A stretch of DNA of 8,084 bases, taken from assembly GCA_039920165.1 (NCBI GenBank), contig JBDSEG010000367.1:1-8084 (forward strand), given 5' to 3'. The position numbers and the translations under genes are program-made. This document shows positions 6,753 through 8,084 of the stretch, piece after piece; the first letter of the stretch is position 1, and every line of letters begins with the position of its first letter. The notes under the pieces are model-generated. The model saw nothing but the letters and a program-made list of their open reading frames with translations, was not told where the DNA came from and did no database searches. This DNA comes from JBDSEG01 sp039920165 (GTDB taxonomy: Bacteria; Pseudomonadota; Gammaproteobacteria; Burkholderiales; Burkholderiaceae_C).

Positions 6753-6768
6753 CGCGGGCTCGCCTGCG
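6753..6768 (+). terminator. Small hairpin between convergent genes
   Basis: CGCGGG (6753-6758), a CTCG loop and CCTGCG (6763-6768) form a six-pair stem with one G-U, immediately after the permease stop. The spacer between the convergent genes is only 26 bases. No T-run follows, so it is at most a weak or Rho-assisted terminator. Confidence 0.22.
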
Positions 6769-6778
6769 CGGAAACTGA

Positions 6779-7456
6779 TCAGCCGAACACCCGCTTGAGC
6801 AGCGCGCTGCCAGCGCCCACCGGGTCGCGCCGGATTTTGCGTTCCTCCTCGCCGATCATCGTGTACAGGCCGTCGAGCGCCTTGCCGGTGACGTAGTGCT
6901 CCACGTTCGCATCCTCGCGCTTGACGAGGCCCATGCCCGATACCTTGCCGGCAACGGCGTTGTACTTCGAGGCGAGCGCCACCCGCTCGGTTGAACGGGT
7001 GACAATCGGCAGGAACTGCACCGACAGCGGCTCGCGGGTCTTGCCGGCGAAGAAATCGGTCACCGCGGTGTCGCCGCCGCGCACGATGCGCAGCGCGTCT
7101 TCCACGCTCATCGACTTGACCGCATTGCGCAGCAGCGGCGCAGCCTGCGGTACCGCCGACTCGGCGGCCCGGTTCATGGCGGTGACGAGTTCGTCGAGCC
7201 GCCCGCCCTGCCCGCTCATGCGCAGCAACTTCGCGCCGCTTTCCAGAAAGCCGGGCAGCGGGATCCGCACTTTGGGGTTGCCGAGGAAGCCGTCGGGCCG
7301 CCCGAGCAGCGCCACCGCCGCGGTGGCACCCCGGTCGAGCGCGGCCCGCACGCCGCCTGCGGCGTCCGATTCGGACAGGCCGGCGGCACGCGCGTGTGCC
7401 GCCCAGGTCAGGGCGAACAGCGCCGAAAGGCCGATCGATACATCACGACGTCGCAT
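6779..7456 (-). CDS. DUF4197 domain-containing secreted protein
   Basis: This 225-residue protein of unknown function is conserved in proteobacteria and bacteroidetes. Residues 1-24 form a signal peptide (MRRRDVSIGL, hydrophobic SALFALTWAA, then HARA with cleavage before Ala25), so it should be periplasmic. The domain covers almost all of the mature part: GLSESDAAGGVRAALDRGA, the conserved VRIPLPGFLESGAKLL, LVTAMNRAAESAVPQA, SVEDALRIVRGGDTAVTDFF, and near the end VTGKALDGLYTMIGEEE followed by IRRDPVGAGSALLKRVFG. The ATG at 7456 is chosen over the longer open frame (to 7531) because AAGGAG sits five bases before it and the signal peptide starts there. It is convergent with the ABC operon and divergent from ureD, so it is transcribed alone. 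No function can be assigned. Confidence 0.92.
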   Translation of the reverse strand: MRRRDVSIGLSALFALTWAAHARAAGLSESDAAGGVRAALDRGATAAVALLGRPDGFLGNPKVRIPLPGFLESGAKLLRMSGQGGRLDELVTAMNRAAESAVPQAAPLLRNAVKSMSVEDALRIVRGGDTAVTDFFAGKTREPLSVQFLPIVTRSTERVALASKYNAVAGKVSGMGLVKREDANVEHYVTGKALDGLYTMIGEEERKIRRDPVGAGSALLKRVFG

Positions 7457-7461
7457 GGCAA

Positions 7462-7467
7462 CTCCTT
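7462..7467 (-). promoter_or_regulatory. Strong ribosome binding site of the DUF4197 gene
   Basis: AAGGAG on the minus strand, five bases before the ATG at 7456, fixes the start of the DUF4197 gene. It is the best Shine-Dalgarno in the window. Confidence 0.7.
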
Positions 7468-7540
7468 CAAGAGGCGGCGCAACCAGGACATCCGGCGGTC
7501 CGGCGCGCAGGCCGATCGTAGCCGCGGCCACGATGCCGCG

Positions 7541-8084
7541 ATGCCTGCTCGCACACGCGCCCGACGCCGCCTTCGACGCCTGCGAATCCTCGCAAGCCTG
7601 TACCCCGAGGGCGACACGTCTGCCACAACGTGCTCGTGCACCCGCCCGGTGGCGTCGGCGGCGGCGACAGCCTGAAGGTCGACATCGAGGTCGGTGCCGG
7701 TGCGCATGCGCTCGTCACCAGCGCCGGGGCCACGCGCTTCTATTGCAGCACCGGTGAGCCGGCGAGCCAGACCGTGCGCGCGCATATCGCCGACGGCGCG
7801 CGCCTCGAATGGCTGCCGCTCGAGACCCCCGCCTACAGCGGCTGCGAGGTCGAGGACCGGGCGACCTTCGAGCTCGCGCCTACCGCGTAGGCCATCAGCT
7901 GGGACGTACTCGCGCTCGGCCTGCCCGCGTCCGACGCCGCCTTCGCGCTCGGACGCTACGTCCAGCACCTCGAACTGCCCGGTCGCTGGATCGAACGCGG
8001 CGTCATCGCCGCCGCCGACCGCCGCCTGCTCGACTCGCCACTGGGTTGGGCCGGCCAGCGCGTGCTCGGCACGCGGTGGATCGC
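7541..8084 (+). pseudogene. ureD: Urease accessory protein UreD, frameshift plus in-frame stop, runs off the right edge
   Basis: UreD (UreH) is part of the UreD-UreF-UreG chaperone complex that loads nickel into urease. Recognisable blocks are LRILASLYPEGD (7569-7614), then in another frame CHNVLVHPPGG, GAHALVTSAGATRFY, GARLEWLPLETPAYSGCEVE and FELAPTA, a TAG at 7888-7890, and then in the same frame ISWDVLALGLPASDAAF, GRYVQHLELPGRW and LLDSPLGWAGQRVLGT to the window end. One base is missing near 7617-7620 (GACACGTC before TGCCACAAC). The TAG stands where the family normally has a Glu codon (GAG), a single G-to-T change. The ATG at 7541 gives only about ten residues before the first homology, whereas UreD normally has 30-50 there, so the N-terminus is deleted or scrambled. 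The rest of the gene, and possibly ureABC, should lie beyond 8084. Family identity is firm; whether the damage is biological is not. Confidence 0.82.

Noticed and set aside
1..8084. CRISPR array, transposase, att site, phage genes, rRNA or replication origin
   Set aside because: No regularly spaced repeats, terminal inverted repeats, transposase-like or integrase-like proteins, or structural RNA patterns were seen on either strand.

Overview
The window is very GC-rich with strongly G/C-biased third codon positions. Its gene content (2,4'-dihydroxyacetophenone-dioxygenase-like cupin, MOFRL glycerate kinase, NMT1-type ABC importer, DUF4197 protein, UreD) suggests a betaproteobacterium of the Burkholderiales/Rhodocyclales kind. 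That placement is an inference from protein style, not a measurement.

Layout. From 1 to about 3790 everything is on the minus strand, read from right to left: a broken glycerate 2-kinase (about 3782-2915), an orphan C-terminal coding fragment (2891-2766), an intact acyl-CoA-ligase-type adenylate-forming enzyme (2761/2752-1184), a short-chain dehydrogenase (1121 to about 450) that has lost catalytic residues and its own C-terminus, and a frameshifted cupin dioxygenase-like gene (about 449-27) joined directly to the dehydrogenase. A 280-base divergent region (3790-4069) follows. Then comes an intact three-gene plus-strand operon for an ABC importer: periplasmic binding protein 4070-5152, ATPase 5164-5985, permease 5982-6752, with ATGA overlap between the last two. 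A secreted DUF4197 protein lies convergently at 6779-7456 on the minus strand. Divergent from it, and running off the right edge, is a urease accessory ureD gene with a frameshift, an in-frame amber codon and an unrecognisable N-terminus.

How it fits together. The minus-strand group looks like a catabolic cluster for an aromatic or other carboxylic acid (CoA ligase, SDR, ring- or side-chain-cleaving cupin, glycerate salvage), now largely eroded, with only the ligase open throughout. The ABC operon is complete and looks functional, with an unassigned small-molecule substrate. UreD to its right suggests a urease locus beyond the window, so a nitrogen-containing ligand is one possibility.

The most notable feature is mosaic damage. 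Lesions (single-base indels mostly in short homopolymers, one internal deletion of about 130 codons at a short repeat, one gene-gene junction, one nonsense codon, loss of catalytic residues) cluster in three blocks, while about 1.6 kb and 3.4 kb stretches between them are clean. This fits either local pseudogenisation or patches of poor sequence or assembly, and the sequence alone cannot decide. I found no convincing novel system, CRISPR array, mobile element, tRNA or rRNA.
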